From assembly GCA_035551995.1 (NCBI GenBank), contig DASZME010000037.1:1-64000 (forward strand): a stretch of DNA of 64,000 bases, read 5' to 3'. Every line of letters begins with the position of its first letter. Positions within the stretch are counted from its first letter, which is position 1. Shown here piece by piece: positions 34,083 through 42,299 of this stretch. The translations under genes and the position numbers were made by a program. This DNA is from RYN-428 sp035551995 (GTDB lineage: Bacteria > Planctomycetota > Phycisphaerae > Tepidisphaerales > Tepidisphaeraceae). A model generated the notes under the pieces. It was not told where the DNA came from. It was given only the letters and a program-made list of their open reading frames with translations, and searched no databases.

Positions 34083-34934
34083 TTGACACTAGCGATCAAG
34101 CCTCCCCCGCTCGTGCGTCGATACATCGGTAACGTGATTCAACCCCATCTTCCCATCGCGGTCTCTGACGAACTGCTCGACGGCCATCTGGAATCGATGG
34201 AGCAGCAGATCCAATCGCTCAAAGAGCAACTGACGGAATCACAACGCCTGGCGACGATCGGCACGATCGCCGCCGTCATCGCGCATGAGTTTAACAACCT
34301 GCTGACGCCGATCGTGAGTTACTCGCAATTTGCCCTGCGAAACGCCGAGAGCGCGGCGCCGGATATGGACCTGCTTCGCAAGGCCCTTTCCAAGGCGTTT
34401 AACGGGTCATCCAAGGCGGGGCGAATCTGCGCGTCGATGCTCGGACTGGCCCGCGGCGAATCCATATTTGGAAACGTCATCATTCAAGACCTGGTTGACG
34501 AAACATTGGCCGTGATGGCCCGCGATCCGCAGAAGGACGGAATCGCCCTCCGAATTCAGATCGAACCCAAACTGACGGTGTTCGGCGACGGCGTGCAACT
34601 CGAACAAGTTCTGCTGAATCTTCTCATCAATGCCCGCCAGGCGATGCTGGGCAAGGGCGGATCGATCACCGTCAAAGCTCAGAAACTTGAAGGTGGCGAA
34701 ACGCGCCTTCAGGTCATCGATACCGGCCCCGGTATTCCCGCCCGGCTGCTTTCGAAGATTTTTCAGCCGTTCTTCACCACGAAGGGCACTGCCCGCCGCG
34801 GCGAATCCAAAGGAACCGGACTTGGCCTGGCGATCTGCAAGGATATCATCGAGCATCACAAGGGGCGGATCCAGGTGCAAAGCGAAGTCGGCAAAGGCAC
34901 CACATTCAGCATTCATCTCCCGGCGGCGGCATAG
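34083..34934 (+). CDS. Sensor histidine kinase without a sensor domain
   Basis: A 283-residue protein. Residues 36-60 are coiled coil, then the H-box IAHEFNNLLTPI with phospho-acceptor His68, followed by the HATPase domain: N-box EQVLLNLLINARQAM, G1 VIDTGPGIPA, G2 GTGLGLAICKDIIEHHKGRI. There is no membrane segment, PAS or GAF domain, so it is cytosolic and must receive its signal from another protein. A TTG start is read at 34,083; an in-frame start further on is possible. The spacer 33,898-34,082 is AT-rich and probably carries its promoter. No response regulator is adjacent. Confidence 0.88.
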   Translation: MTLAIKPPPLVRRYIGNVIQPHLPIAVSDELLDGHLESMEQQIQSLKEQLTESQRLATIGTIAAVIAHEFNNLLTPIVSYSQFALRNAESAAPDMDLLRKALSKAFNGSSKAGRICASMLGLARGESIFGNVIIQDLVDETLAVMARDPQKDGIALRIQIEPKLTVFGDGVQLEQVLLNLLINARQAMLGKGGSITVKAQKLEGGETRLQVIDTGPGIPARLLSKIFQPFFTTKGTARRGESKGTGLGLAICKDIIEHHKGRIQVQSEVGKGTTFSIHLPAAA

Positions 34935-35049
34935 CGTCCGCCGTTGCCGCGCCGTTTGCGGCGCGCGAATTTGCCGCCTTGCACTTGCCCCGGCCATTGT
35001 TTTGGCTAAGAATGTCGCTGACCCTGCGGCCGATATCAGGAGCGACTCC

Positions 35050-36063
35050 ATGCGCGCGCTTCGATTGCCAGACATCCGCCTCTCTCGCCTGCGCGGTTTT
35101 ATCCGCGGGCTGCTGCTCCCAACGCGTCGTGAAACCATCGCCGCCATGGCGATGGCCGCCTTCCTGTGGGGCGGCGGGGATCATCGTCATCAGGCGGAGG
35201 CGGCCTCCAAGCGCCCAAAGGCCTGGTTCGACGCCAAAGGCGCGTTTGTTTTTCCGCTTGGCGACGGCCCGCTTCCGTCCACCCGAGATGAGCTATCCGA
35301 TGGGTTGTCGCGCGGGTGGAAAGCGCAACTGCGATTTCCCGAAGGGGGCGACCTCGTCAAAAGCACCGGCGGAAGATACCCCGCCGTCGGCAACCTTCAC
35401 GTTCAACTGGGCGGCGGAATCATCGATACCGATCGCGACGAGAAAAGAGAACCGCCGCTCCGCCCCAGCGGCAACGTCGAGAGCAGAGTGGCCGTGCGCG
35501 ATTTCGATCTCGACGCCCGCCCGCTGATCTGCGACAAGGCCAAACTCGACATGCACCTGTCGGCGACCGACGCCCGCTTCGACATCGAACGCGACGAGCA
35601 CGGAAAGCCGATGGTCATGATGTCAGACGCCAAAAGGGCGTCATTCTCGTTTCAGGCCGGCAACGAGGACATCGAGCGAATGCTGGTGACGGACCTCAAC
35701 GGAGCCGTCGAGAGATACCATGTCACGTTTCAAAGCGCCAAGCTCAAATTGGAGGCCGTAAATAACCGCTCGATCGACATCGATCTCAAGCTGACGGCGA
35801 AAGTGGCGTTCGTACCGGCGGGCATGCATTTTCAGGCCCATGTCGAGATCGACGACGAAATGTATGCGAAGCTGTCGAGCCTCAAGTGCGAAGGGGACGA
35901 GGCACTGGGTCCGTTGATCGTTGGGCTGATTCGGCCGGGCCTTAGAAAATATGAAGGCAAGAGCCGACTGGTGTTCAGCTTTCCGACGGGCCAGCTTAAG
36001 CTGCGCGACGTGAAGATTCAGGGCGGGGATGAAATCAAAATAGGCGCCAGTTTTGCGCGTTGA
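35050..36063 (+). CDS. Hypothetical secreted protein
   Basis: A 337-residue protein. It has an arginine-rich start and a possible export segment (ETIAAMAMAAFLWGGGDHRHQAEAAS). The rest is beta-rich with many Asp and Lys residues (VAVRDFDLDARPLICDKAKLDMHLSATDARFDIERDEHG, IDIDLKLTAKVAFVPAGMHFQAHVEIDDEM). No family recognised. The start at 35,050 is chosen because the reading frame upstream overlaps the kinase gene. Confidence 0.6.
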   Translation: MRALRLPDIRLSRLRGFIRGLLLPTRRETIAAMAMAAFLWGGGDHRHQAEAASKRPKAWFDAKGAFVFPLGDGPLPSTRDELSDGLSRGWKAQLRFPEGGDLVKSTGGRYPAVGNLHVQLGGGIIDTDRDEKREPPLRPSGNVESRVAVRDFDLDARPLICDKAKLDMHLSATDARFDIERDEHGKPMVMMSDAKRASFSFQAGNEDIERMLVTDLNGAVERYHVTFQSAKLKLEAVNNRSIDIDLKLTAKVAFVPAGMHFQAHVEIDDEMYAKLSSLKCEGDEALGPLIVGLIRPGLRKYEGKSRLVFSFPTGQLKLRDVKIQGGDEIKIGASFAR

Positions 36064-36150
36064 TAGGTGGTCGATGCCTGCACGGGCGATCCACGCCGCT
36101 AGCGCACCGGCCCGCCGCCGATTCATCCACGACTATTGGCGAAAGCAGTC

Positions 36151-37359
36151 CTACGGTCCGGCCGAAGCCGGCGCATTGTAGAAGCTGACGTAATAGCTGA
36201 TGTCGGCCGGCATGTCGTCCTGAGTGTTGACGCCGCGGACCACGACTTCATAGACGACGCCCGGCCTCACCGCCGTGGCGGGCGGGCGGCCGATGATGGC
36301 GTTGTTGACGCCATAGCCGCCGCGATCGAGATGGGCGTACTCCGAAGCCAGCGGACGCGCGGCGCGAGCGAGCGACGAATCCACCGGGAAAATTTCCAGC
36401 TTGGCGCCATCGGTGACTTTATACTTGGCGGGGTTGACGCTGACGCTCCACGCCCAGTTGGGGCCGAACATATTCATCGGGCACCACCCACGCGGCGGGA
36501 AACAGACGTATTCGTAATCCGGCGTGTTCTGGCGGGAGCCGTCGAAGGAATACATCGCCGAAAACTGCCCGCTCATCCCAAAGCCGGTCTTGGCCATCGA
36601 GGGATGCAGTATCCATCGGCGATGGCCGAGCCGATCGATGTTGCTGGCGTCGCTGTCGTTCATGTAGGCCGACACCGAAGCGATCGCGTCTCCCCCCTGG
36701 AAAATATTGCTGTGGCCACAGCCGTCGCGGCCGAGTTGATATGCTTTGTCGTCGTAACCGGACGGCTTCTCGGGCGTGTGGGTCAGATGCCCAAGTTTCG
36801 CGAGCACTTCCGACGCGTACTGACACAGGTTGATCTCTTCGTCATCGAGCACAACGTCGGCCTGAAGATCGCACAGATAGCGATAGCCATTGAGCTTTGC
36901 CAATGCACGCGCAAGCTCTTCGGACGTGGGAGCGTTGGGGTTGGTCGGCTTGCCCATCCTGACGACAAAGGCGGCGGCGGCCTTTAACAGCCTCGCGCGC
37001 TCGGCTTCTATCATGCGCTGGGATTTGGGCAATACCAGTTTGCCGTGGACCCATGTTTCGTCGCCGATCAGAGTGCCGTCCTCGGCGTATAGCGCGCGGT
37101 CGCCGACGCGCTGGCCGTGTTCATACCGAACGCGTTCCTGGACTTTTTTCTTTCCGCCGGGATACCAGGCGGTGTATTGGCCGTGGCGTTGGCCTTTTGA
37201 ATCGAGGGGGACGCGGAAATGGATGGAGCCGTCGTTGTAGAGTTCCTTTTCCTCGGTCTTTCGCGTTTCGGGTTTTTTGGGCTCGTCGCTGAAAGCCGGA
37301 TGTACCGGAAACGCGAAGGCAAAAAGGCACGCCAGGACCACCAAACGCGCGCAGTGCAT
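36151..37359 (-). CDS. Secreted CAP/SCP-domain protein
   Basis: A 402-residue protein with signal peptide MHCARLVVLACLFAFAFPVHPAFSD. Residues 35-105 resemble MORN-like strands (YNDGSIHFRVPLDSKGQRHGQYTAWYPGGKKKVQERVRYEHGQRVGDRALYAEDGT). From about 150 comes a CAP-like domain: LARALAKLNGYRYLC..DVVLDDEEINLCQYASEVLAKLGHLTH..GYDDKAYQLG, then DRLGHRRWILHPSMAKTGFGMSG, matching the CAP HxxRR-type signature. Function unknown; CAP proteins are secreted and of varied roles. Confidence 0.78.
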   Translation of the reverse strand: MHCARLVVLACLFAFAFPVHPAFSDEPKKPETRKTEEKELYNDGSIHFRVPLDSKGQRHGQYTAWYPGGKKKVQERVRYEHGQRVGDRALYAEDGTLIGDETWVHGKLVLPKSQRMIEAERARLLKAAAAFVVRMGKPTNPNAPTSEELARALAKLNGYRYLCDLQADVVLDDEEINLCQYASEVLAKLGHLTHTPEKPSGYDDKAYQLGRDGCGHSNIFQGGDAIASVSAYMNDSDASNIDRLGHRRWILHPSMAKTGFGMSGQFSAMYSFDGSRQNTPDYEYVCFPPRGWCPMNMFGPNWAWSVSVNPAKYKVTDGAKLEIFPVDSSLARAARPLASEYAHLDRGGYGVNNAIIGRPPATAVRPGVVYEVVVRGVNTQDDMPADISYYVSFYNAPASAGP

Positions 37360-37511
37360 GGAAATTACCTTGTTGGAAGCGACGACCAGCCTTAACGAAT
37401 TCCGCCATCGACATGATATAGCAACTCCGCGCGCGCGACAAATCGGGCGATTAGAGCGTTTTTTAATTGCTGGCGCGTCCAACGTACATGGGAACCAGTT
37501 TCATCACCCGG

Positions 37512-37589
37512 CGCCGGTTCTGAGGTGCTCCGAAGAGCCGGATCGAAGCGCCGCGAAATCCGGCTCTTCGGAGTACCTCAGAACCGGCG
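37512..37589. repeat. Near-perfect 32-bp inverted repeat (long hairpin)
   Basis: CGCCGGTTCTGAGGTGCTCC and the next 12 bases (37,512-37,543) pair with 37,558-37,589 with a single mismatch (31 of 32), around a 14-base loop. It fills part of the 429-base spacer 37,360-37,788. The following 200 bases carry phrases such as CCCTCCGGGGTGG and ACCTCTTCGGGGTT that read like degenerate mobile or intergenic repeat sequence, not like a gene. Confidence 0.9.
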
Positions 37590-37788
37590 TCACCACCAAA
37601 CGCTCAGCCACGCGCTGCGACCCCTCCGGGGTGGTCGATGGGTCTCCGCTACGATACCGGTGGCGTCGCTGCGCTCAGCCGCCGGCGAATTGCTGGAACC
37701 TCTTCGGGGTTCATCCAAAGGGAATTCGATCCCCCGTTAAACGCTTCCGTATACTTAGCGACAAAAAGGGGAGTCCGCGATGGCCGGG

Positions 37789-38481
37789 CTATTTGGCGAC
37801 GTCGCGCTGGCGTCGTTCGACGACGTTGTCGTCGGCGATCAGCACCACGCCGGCGATTCCGAGAAACAATCCCGTTTCCACGATCCCGGCCCGGCGGTGC
37901 ATCGCGGCGTCCAGCGCCGCGGCGTCGGCGATGCCGCCGTTGAAACGGCAGTCGTAGATGTAATTGCCGTTGTCGGTCACGAAGGTCTGATTCTGGGCGT
38001 CGCGGCGCAAGATCGGAACGGCGCCGTGCGAACGGAAGAAGTCGTCGTGGATTTCGTGGCCGAAAGGGGTGACTTCGACGGGGAGCATCGATTTGGCGCC
38101 GAGCGTGGGGACGGCTTTTCCCGAGTCGGCGATGATGACGAGTTTTTTGGAATTTTGCGCCACGATTTTTTCGCGGAGCAAGGCGCCGCCGAGACCCTTG
38201 ATGAGGTCAAGGTTGGGGGCGACTTCGTCGGCGCCGTCGATGGTGACGTCGGGGTGGGGGCATTGCAGGAGCGTGGCCAGGGGGATGCCGAGTTGCTCGG
38301 CCCGGCGTTCGGATTGGCGCGAGGTGGGCACGCCGCGAATGTCGCGGATCTTGCCGTCCTTGATCGCGGCGGCGAGGGCTTTTAGGAAAAAGTCGGCGGT
38401 TGAGCCGGTGCCCAGGCCGATGACCATGTCATTGTGAACGAATTCCAACGCAGCTTCGGCCGCGCGCTGTTTTGGGTTCAT
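37789..38481 (-). CDS. rpiA: Ribose-5-phosphate isomerase A
   Basis: A 230-residue enzyme interconverting ribose 5-phosphate and ribulose 5-phosphate. The ATG at 38,481 gives MNPKQRAAEAALEFVHNDMVIGLGTGSTADFFLKAL. Conserved parts: GLGTGSTA phosphate loop, DGADEVAPNLDLIKGLGGALLREK with the catalytic acid and Lys, and NGNYIYDCRFNGGIAD. Length is usual. It is divergent from clpP. Confidence 0.95.
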   Translation of the reverse strand: MNPKQRAAEAALEFVHNDMVIGLGTGSTADFFLKALAAAIKDGKIRDIRGVPTSRQSERRAEQLGIPLATLLQCPHPDVTIDGADEVAPNLDLIKGLGGALLREKIVAQNSKKLVIIADSGKAVPTLGAKSMLPVEVTPFGHEIHDDFFRSHGAVPILRRDAQNQTFVTDNGNYIYDCRFNGGIADAAALDAAMHRRAGIVETGLFLGIAGVVLIADDNVVERRQRDVAK

Positions 38482-38597
38482 GGCGGGAAGGATATAGGAC
38501 GCGGGGGTTTGCGACCAGTGGGCCGCTGTGCGTTTGACGCCACTTTGCGATAGGCATACCATCGGCGCCGTGAAGCGAGTCTGAACGAGGAAACCGA

Positions 38598-39404
38598 ATG
38601 ACACATATGGATTTGACCAACACCGACCCGAGGCTGATCGCACGAGCCCTGGAGTACGGCCCGGCCGCGCCGCCGGCGCAGGCCCCGGCCGCCGACCATC
38701 GCCCCGGGTTGTACTGGGGCGCGGGGCCTTCGACCGGCATTCCGCAACGGGGGCCGGTCGCGATGCCCATGGCCGCGCCGGGACCGGGCGGCGGGTATAA
38801 CCGCTACCGCGAGATGACCCTGGAGGAAATGCTCCTGGAAAACCGCGTGGTCTTCCTCGTCGGCGAGATCAACCACGTCTCGGCCTCCCGCGTCATCATG
38901 CAGATGCTCTACCTTCAGAGCGTCAAGCGCGATCAGGATATCAACCTCTACATCAACAGCCCCGGCGGCGTGGTGGACGACACGCTGGCGATCTATGACA
39001 TCATGAAATTCCTCACCTGCGACATCGCCACCTACTGCATCGGCCGGGCCGAAAGCGGCGGGGCAATCGTGTTTGCCGCGGGAAAGAAGGGAAAGCGCTT
39101 CATCCTGCCCAACGCCAAGGTGATGGTTCACCAGCCGTTCGGCGGCGTGTACGGACAGACCGCCGACATCCAGATTCAGGCCGAGGAAATTCTAAAGACC
39201 AAAAATACGCTGATCAGCATCCTGGCCAAATGCACGGGTCAATCGTTCGAGAAAATTCGCGAGGACAGCGAGCGCGATCGTTTCTTTGACGCCCAGCAAT
39301 CGGTCGCCTACGGCTTGTGCGACGAAGTGATCGGCGAAGAAGCGACGTCGCCCACGGCAATCGCCGCCGCCGAAGCGGCGGCGGACGCGACGAAGCCGAA
39401 GTGA
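38598..39404 (+). CDS. clpP: ATP-dependent Clp protease proteolytic subunit (ClpP1-like)
   Basis: A 268-residue ClpP with a 60-70-residue N-terminal extension (Pro/Ala/Gly-rich) absent from E. coli ClpP. The triad is intact: Ser153 in GRAESGGA, His178 in VMVHQPFGG and Asp227 in ERDRFFDA. A Glu replaces the Ala usually before the Ser (AS to ES). It is followed by a heptamer hairpin, a VOC gene, and a second clpP. Two ClpP subunits suggest a mixed-ring protease, as in some other bacteria. Confidence 0.93.
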   Translation: MTHMDLTNTDPRLIARALEYGPAAPPAQAPAADHRPGLYWGAGPSTGIPQRGPVAMPMAAPGPGGGYNRYREMTLEEMLLENRVVFLVGEINHVSASRVIMQMLYLQSVKRDQDINLYINSPGGVVDDTLAIYDIMKFLTCDIATYCIGRAESGGAIVFAAGKKGKRFILPNAKVMVHQPFGGVYGQTADIQIQAEEILKTKNTLISILAKCTGQSFEKIREDSERDRFFDAQQSVAYGLCDEVIGEEATSPTAIAAAEAAADATKPK

Positions 39405-39410
39405 ATAGTT

Positions 39411-39597
39411 GTCGGAGAAAAAGTCGTCAGTTGCCAGTTGTCAGAGAATAAGTTGCCGGTTGCCAGTTGCCAGTGAAGAATACAAGTCGTTTCTTGTTCC
39501 TCATGGTCGCTTGGCACTAAAGACTGCTTTCCCTCTGCACTAACAACTAACAACTAACAACTAACAACTTATTCTCTGGCAACTGACAACTTATTCC
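39411..39597. repeat. Heptamer tandem arrays in inverted arrangement, array 2
   Basis: Left arm: TTGCCAGTTGTCAGAGAATA. Right arm: TATTCTCTGGCAACTGACAA, its near-perfect reverse complement, with CAACTAA heptamers repeated four times between. It fills the gap between clpP and the VOC gene. Confidence 0.85.
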
Positions 39598-39605
39598 GCC
39601 CCCCC

Positions 39606-40019
39606 ATGCTTTTCACCTCCCTCGATCATCCTTCCGTGACCTGCATCGACGTGCACAAGCAGGCGGATTGGTATTGCGGGAATTTTGGGATGCGGGTGAT
39701 CGCGAGCAACGGTGAAAACCCGCCGGCCCTGGTGATCGGATATGGAGACTCGCTGGCCGCCGGGGCGATGATCGAACTGATGCCGCTGAAAGATCCCGGG
39801 CCGGCGCCGACCACGCTGGGTCGATTCGCGCCGGGATGGCGGCATGTGGCGTTGCGAGTCAGTAACTTCGAGACGGCGTACGCGAAACTCAAAGCGCTTG
39901 GCGTGATTTTCACGACGGAAATAGGCCAGGCCGTCGGCGGCGGAAAAACCATTCTCTTCCGTGACCCGGAAGGAAATGAACTGCAGATTGTCGAAAGGTC
40001 CGTGAAGGCAAACCCATGA
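39606..40019 (+). CDS. VOC-superfamily (glyoxalase/bleomycin-resistance-type) protein
   Basis: A 137-residue metal-dependent VOC fold. Two beta-alpha-beta modules: LFTSLDHPSVTCIDVHKQADWYCGNFGMRVIASNG, and WRHVALRVSNFETAYAKLKALGVIFTTEIG..GGKTILFRDPEGNELQIVER. Metal residues His8, Glu57 (MIELMP), His79 and Glu126 (NELQIVE) are plausible. Its ATGA stop overlaps the second clpP start, so it is co-translated with it. The substrate is unknown. Confidence 0.85.
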   Translation: MLFTSLDHPSVTCIDVHKQADWYCGNFGMRVIASNGENPPALVIGYGDSLAAGAMIELMPLKDPGPAPTTLGRFAPGWRHVALRVSNFETAYAKLKALGVIFTTEIGQAVGGGKTILFRDPEGNELQIVERSVKANP

Positions 40020-40660
40020 TCTCAAACCAACTCATCCCCATCGTCATCGAAAAATCCGGCCGCGGCGAGCGCGCTTACGATATCTACTCCCGCCTGCTCA
40101 AAGACCGCATCATCATGCTCGCCGGACCCGTCACCGACGACTCGGCCAGCGCCATCATCGCGCAGTTGCTCTTTCTCTCCAACGATGATCCCAAGACCGA
40201 TATCCAATTTTACATCAACTCCCCCGGCGGCAGCGTGTCGGCGGGACTTGGAATCATCGACACGATGAAATTCCTTCGCTGCGACGTCGCCACCACCTGC
40301 ATCGGCATGGCCGCCAGCATGGGCGCCTGCCTGCTCGCGGCGGGAACCAAGGGCAAGCGATCGGTCCTCTCCAACTCGCAGGTGATGCTGCACCAGCCGC
40401 TCATCGGCGGCGTGCTTCAGGGACCGGCGACCGACCTGGGCATCGAGGCCGCCCACATGCTGCGTTTGCGCGATCGGCTCTACAAGTTGATGAGCGAATA
40501 CACCGGCAAAACCGCCGAACTTATTCACCGTGATTTCGATCGCAATAAATGGCTGTTCGCCGAGGAAGCGGTAGATTACGGATGCGCCGATCGCGTGCTC
40601 GACCGCTCGCCGGAGACCAGCCGTTCGTCTTCGGAGGAATCGGATAAGGACGACATCTAA
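40016..40660 (+). CDS. ClpP-like subunit with Asn in the catalytic triad
   Basis: A 214-residue ClpP of usual length. Ser101 (GMAASMGA) and His126 (VMLHQP) are kept, but the third position, E. coli precursor Asp185 (ERDRFL), is Asn177 (DFDRNKWLFA). Listeria ClpP1 has a comparable Ser-His-Asn triad and is active mainly with its partner. It overlaps the VOC gene by four bases (ATGA). With the upstream clpP it probably forms a two-component ClpP. Confidence 0.9.
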   Translation: MISNQLIPIVIEKSGRGERAYDIYSRLLKDRIIMLAGPVTDDSASAIIAQLLFLSNDDPKTDIQFYINSPGGSVSAGLGIIDTMKFLRCDVATTCIGMAASMGACLLAAGTKGKRSVLSNSQVMLHQPLIGGVLQGPATDLGIEAAHMLRLRDRLYKLMSEYTGKTAELIHRDFDRNKWLFAEEAVDYGCADRVLDRSPETSRSSSEESDKDDI

Positions 40661-40788
40661 CCCCTTTCGGAATGTCGGCGCAGCGCGGCGGCAAGAACGA
40701 GCGAGCAGGCCAGGCGCCGGCGAGACTCCGGTCATCGAGGCCGGTCGAAAAGGTTCGATCCGAATGGGAATGACATAACAGGATCGAT

Positions 40789-41439
40789 ATGCTCCGTGCG
40801 CCTCACGCTCTCTGTTGCATCCTTTTTTTCGCGGCGGCGGGCTGCTGTCACCCCAGTGAAGACAATATTCGCTTGCGCAAGATCAATCAGGATCTCACCG
40901 CCAAAGCCGCCGGTCTCACTACGCAAAAAGAAGCCGACGACAGGACGATCGCCGGTCTCCTCGCTCGCTCGCCGTCGATTCCGGTGCTGCCGGGCCCGGA
41001 ATTAAAGAATTTTTTTGTGACGGCGGGAATTAAATTCGGCCGCCTGACCGGCGGAGTTGACCTGGACCCCGCCAAGCCCGGCGTCGAGGCGATTCGCGTC
41101 TATATCAATACCGTCGACGACAATGACCACTCCATCCAGGCGGCCGGGTCTTTCGTGGTGGAGGCGTTCGACTTAGCCGCAAAAGGGAACAATCGGCTGG
41201 GAAAGTGGACATGGGACGCCGTCGCCGCCAAAGCGCAATGGCGATCGTTTCTCTTCGATTTCTGCTACGAACTGACCTGCCCCTGGAAAATCGTTCCTCG
41301 TCATCCGGATATTACGCTCCGCGTGACGTTCACGGATGAGTTGACGCACATTCCTTTTACCGCCGAGAAAATGATCCATGTGGACATTCCCCCGCCGCCA
41401 ATTCCGACGACCGCGCCCACGACGACGGCGAATCGGTGA
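40789..41439 (+). CDS. Lipoprotein, hypothetical
   Basis: A 216-residue protein. Signal peptide and lipobox: ALCCILFFAAAGCC, acylated Cys probably residue 19. Then a coiled coil (NIRLRKINQDLTAKAAGLTTQKEADDRTIAGLLA) and a beta-sandwich-like domain (PKIEFVT-type: GGVDLDPAKPGVEAIRVYINTVDDNDHSIQAAGSFVVEAFDLA..KWTWDAV). The domain order recurs in planctomycete lipoproteins, from memory. Function unknown. Confidence 0.72.
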   Translation: MLRAPHALCCILFFAAAGCCHPSEDNIRLRKINQDLTAKAAGLTTQKEADDRTIAGLLARSPSIPVLPGPELKNFFVTAGIKFGRLTGGVDLDPAKPGVEAIRVYINTVDDNDHSIQAAGSFVVEAFDLAAKGNNRLGKWTWDAVAAKAQWRSFLFDFCYELTCPWKIVPRHPDITLRVTFTDELTHIPFTAEKMIHVDIPPPPIPTTAPTTTANR

Positions 41440-41446
41440 TATAATG

Positions 41447-41561
41447 AGTTGCCAGTTGTTAGTTGCCAGTTGTTAGTGGAAAGAGCCAATGAAATCGCAC
41501 TTGCCAACTTCTTCCGCATTTACTGGCAACTGACAACTTCTTCCGCATTTACTAACAACTT
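41447..41561. repeat. Heptamer tandem arrays in inverted arrangement, array 3
   Basis: Left arm TTGCCAGTTGTTAGTTGCCA; right arm contains CTGGCAACTGACAACTTCTT and ACTAACAACTT. Two direct repeats of CAACTTCTTCCGCATTTACT also lie in the right half. It fills the spacer between the lipoprotein and ferredoxin genes. Confidence 0.82.
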
Positions 41562-41575
41562 CCTCCGAGATTTAC

Positions 41576-42298
41576 ATGCCCGACGATACCCCGATGAATC
41601 GCCGAAAGTTTTTCCGGGCCGGCTTTCTGGAGCTGCTGAAGCCTTTGGCTAACGCGGCACGCCCGCTCGAGGAGATGGCCAAGCAACTGGGGAGACTCGA
41701 AGATCCGATGCACCGCGCGGGAATGGCCGCGCCGCTTATTCGCCGGGCGGATAAAACCGTCTCCTATCATTCCCCCGGATCGGGTGTGCCGCATGATGAT
41801 GACCCGGCGCAGGAGCATTGGCTTCGCCCGCCGGGGGCGCGGCCGGAAATCGAATTCATCAGCATTTGCAGCCGATGCAGTAATTGCGTGCACGCCTGCC
41901 CGGTCAACGCGATTCAACTCGACCATAGCGGCGCTCGCGGCGGCGGCGCTCCGTACATCGATCCGGATAAAGCCGCGTGCGAAATGTGCGAGCCGCTTTC
42001 GTGCATGAGCAATTGCCCCAGCAGCGCGCTGAGCATCGTGCCGCGCACGGAAATTGACCTGGGGACGGCGGAATGGAATGAATCGCTTTGCCTGCGGATG
42101 GTGGCCGGCGAGCAATGCTCGATGTGCGTGGATCACTGCCCCGTCGGACCGTCGGCCATCCATGTCGATGAAAACCGAATCATCGTCGACGGCGACCATT
42201 GCACCGGATGCGGCGCCTGTCAAAACAACTGCCCGACCACGCCCAAGAGCATTCTGATCAATCCCAAATCCAAGCGGGATCAAGTCTGGGCGGATTGA
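41576..42298 (+). CDS. Polyferredoxin with a twin-arginine-like N-terminus (NapG/MauM-like)
   Basis: A 240-residue protein with four 4Fe-4S motifs: CSRCSNCVHACP, CEMCEPLSCMSNCP, CSMCVDHCP and CTGCGACQNNCP. The N-terminus MNRRKFFRAGFLELLKPL resembles a Tat signal but lacks a strong hydrophobic core. Such proteins pass electrons between a donor and a periplasmic or membrane enzyme. No partner reductase lies in the neighbourhood. Confidence 0.85.
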   Translation: MPDDTPMNRRKFFRAGFLELLKPLANAARPLEEMAKQLGRLEDPMHRAGMAAPLIRRADKTVSYHSPGSGVPHDDDPAQEHWLRPPGARPEIEFISICSRCSNCVHACPVNAIQLDHSGARGGGAPYIDPDKAACEMCEPLSCMSNCPSSALSIVPRTEIDLGTAEWNESLCLRMVAGEQCSMCVDHCPVGPSAIHVDENRIIVDGDHCTGCGACQNNCPTTPKSILINPKSKRDQVWAD

Positions 42299-42299
42299 A

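Noticed and set aside
5555..41561. CRISPR array in the heptamer regions
   Set aside because: Units are seven bases with no unique spacers, and arms are inverted; no cas genes are near.
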